DNA from: Gammaproteobacteria bacterium
GTDB lineage: Bacteria > Pseudomonadota > Gammaproteobacteria > Xanthomonadales > Xanthomonadaceae
Direction of reading: 5' to 3'
DNA length: 7,157 nt
NCBI GenBank assembly: GCA_012510865.1
Contig: JAAZHF010000259.1
Span: 1-7,157, forward strand
The notes beneath the pieces are model-generated. The model did not search any database. It saw nothing but the letters and a program-made list of their open reading frames with translations, and was not told the origin of the DNA. Below are positions 6,519 to 7,157 of this stretch, one piece after another. Each line of letters opens with the position of its first letter. Position 1 is the first letter of the stretch. The position numbers and the translations under genes were made by a program.

Positions 6519-6539
6519 GGCCTCGCGACGCCGCAGTTC

Positions 6540-6556
6540 TTGGTGCAATGCAGCAA
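6540..6556. promoter_or_regulatory. Near-perfect palindrome upstream of pckG
   Basis: TTGGTGCAATGCAGCAA is a 17-bp odd-centred dyad with seven of eight base pairs symmetric. It overlaps the position of the pckG -35 region (about 6553-6559), where a bound regulator could repress or activate. No particular regulator is recognised from the sequence. Confidence 0.35.
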
Positions 6557-6576
6557 GGGCGGGCACGCGCGCTGGC

Positions 6577-6582
6577 TAGAAT
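6577..6582 (+). promoter_or_regulatory. Candidate -10 box of pckG
   Basis: TAGAAT matches five of six consensus bases and would start transcription near 6589, leaving a leader of about 35 bases. No good -35 is present at 16-18 bp upstream (CAAGGG at 6554-6559), so activation by a bound factor is possible. Confidence 0.45.
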
Positions 6583-6610
6583 CGCGTATCCAGGCTGATC
6601 GGCGCACTCC

Positions 6611-6615
6611 GGAGG
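6611..6615 (+). promoter_or_regulatory. Ribosome binding site of pckG
   Basis: A strong GGAGG sits 8 bases before the ATG at 6624. It favours that start over the out-of-frame ATG at 6628. Confidence 0.75.
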
Positions 6616-6623
6616 CGCGACCA

Positions 6624-7157
6624 ATGAATGCAGTTCCCCAGCAGGGCGCGAACGCCGCGCCCGGCACCCGGCTTGCGTCCCTGAAACAGTGGGTGGACGA
6701 AGTCGCCGCCCTGACCCGCCCGGACCGCGTGGTGTGGTGCGACGGCAGCGATGCCGAAGCCGCCGCGCTCCAGGAGGCCATGCTGGCCGACGGCACACTG
6801 CTGCCCCTGAACCAGGAGACCCATCCCGGCTGCGTGCTGCACCGATCGCATCCGGATGACGTCGCCCGCGTCGAGCACCTGACCTACGTCTGCCACGAGC
6901 GGCGCGAGGACTCCGGCCCGAACAACAACTGGATGGCGCCGGCCGAGGCGCACGCCAGGATCGATGCGCTGTTCGACGGCTGCATGGAAGGGCGGACCCT
7001 GTACGTGGTTCCGTACTGCATGGGCCCCATCGATTCGCCGCTGGCGCGCTGCGGGGTCGAGATCACCGATTCCCCGTACGTGGTCGCGAACATGCGCCTG
7101 ATGACCCGCATGGGCGCCCCGGCGCTGGAGCGCCTCGCGCGCGCGGGCGCCCCGGGC
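6624..7157 (+). CDS. pckG: Phosphoenolpyruvate carboxykinase (GTP), N-terminal part (3' truncated)
   Basis: The frame from the ATG at 6624 stays open to the window end, giving 178 of an expected 600 or so residues. Diagnostic GTP-type PEPCK blocks are present in order: LKQWVDEVAALTRPDRVVWCDGS (20-42), THPGCVLHRSHPDDVARVEHLTYVCHERREDSGPNNNWM (66-104, including the conserved DVARVE substrate-site segment), GRTLYVVPYCMGPIDSPLARCGVEITDSPYVVANMRLMTRMG (123-164). The kinase-type P-loop and metal ligands would lie beyond the window. The cytoplasmic enzyme converts oxaloacetate and GTP to phosphoenolpyruvate, GDP and CO2, the first committed step of gluconeogenesis from C4 acids. It is read in the same direction as the TetR-family gene, 105 bp downstream, with its own likely -10 box and a strong ribosome site, so it is probably a separate transcription unit. 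Its place beside fadE is metabolically coherent, since growth on fatty acids requires gluconeogenesis. Confidence 0.96.
   Translation, partial: MNAVPQQGANAAPGTRLASLKQWVDEVAALTRPDRVVWCDGSDAEAAALQEAMLADGTLLPLNQETHPGCVLHRSHPDDVARVEHLTYVCHERREDSGPNNNWMAPAEAHARIDALFDGCMEGRTLYVVPYCMGPIDSPLARCGVEITDSPYVVANMRLMTRMGAPALERLARAGAPG

Noticed and set aside
6517..6524. GAGGCCTC at the TetR stop codon as a terminator
   Set aside because: An 8-bp palindrome with no loop and no T-run; it cannot form a terminator hairpin.
5754..6566. Upstream extension of the fadE frame through the TetR gene
   Set aside because: FadE homology and a ribosome site start at 5753; the extension is antisense to a clear regulator gene and contains the fadE promoter.

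Overview
The window is very GC-rich, protein-dense DNA (roughly 70% G+C by eye, strong G/C third positions). Gene order and protein style suggest a high-GC gammaproteobacterium, most likely Xanthomonadaceae/Lysobacteraceae (Lysobacter, Luteimonas or Stenotrophomonas-like). This placement is inferred from recalled family resemblance, not from a search. The region reads as ordinary chromosome: no mobile element, CRISPR array, tRNA or rRNA was seen.

Layout. (1) A tightly packed plus-strand cluster, 1-3266. It holds the C-terminal end of a protein resembling the cytoplasmic tail of M48-type membrane metallopeptidases with TerB-like acidic motifs (cut by the window start), a Tlc/ATP:ADP-antiporter-like multi-pass transporter, and a NAD-dependent epimerase/dehydratase-like protein with an N-terminal twin-arginine signal. 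These genes overlap (1 nt, then 23 nt) and look co-transcribed. (2) A minus-strand gene, 3279-5753, for a full-length FadE-type acyl-CoA dehydrogenase (824 aa). It converges on the epimerase gene with only 12 bp between stop codons and a perfect 9-bp inverted repeat at the junction. (3) A 183-bp divergent intergenic region. (4) A plus-strand TetR-family regulator, 5937-6518. (5) A 105-bp gap, then the start of pckG (GTP-dependent phosphoenolpyruvate carboxykinase), cut off by the window end.

How the parts fit. The most informative non-coding stretch lies between fadE and the tetR gene. On the minus strand there is a good sigma-70 promoter for fadE (TTGACA, 17 bp, CATACT). Its -10 box sits inside a perfect inverted repeat, CCATAC-N6-GTATGG, and a degraded second copy lies next to the regulator's own start. 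The simplest reading is that the divergently transcribed TetR protein represses fadE, and perhaps itself, releasing on a fatty-acid-derived ligand. FadE performs the first step of beta-oxidation, and PckG diverts the resulting C4 acids to gluconeogenesis, so fadE-tetR-pckG makes sense as a carbon-use neighbourhood. Nothing here is a clearly undescribed system. The best leads are the candidate operator pair, paired hairpins in the fadE leader, a near-perfect palindrome upstream of pckG, and the Tat-exported nucleotide-sugar-type dehydrogenase.
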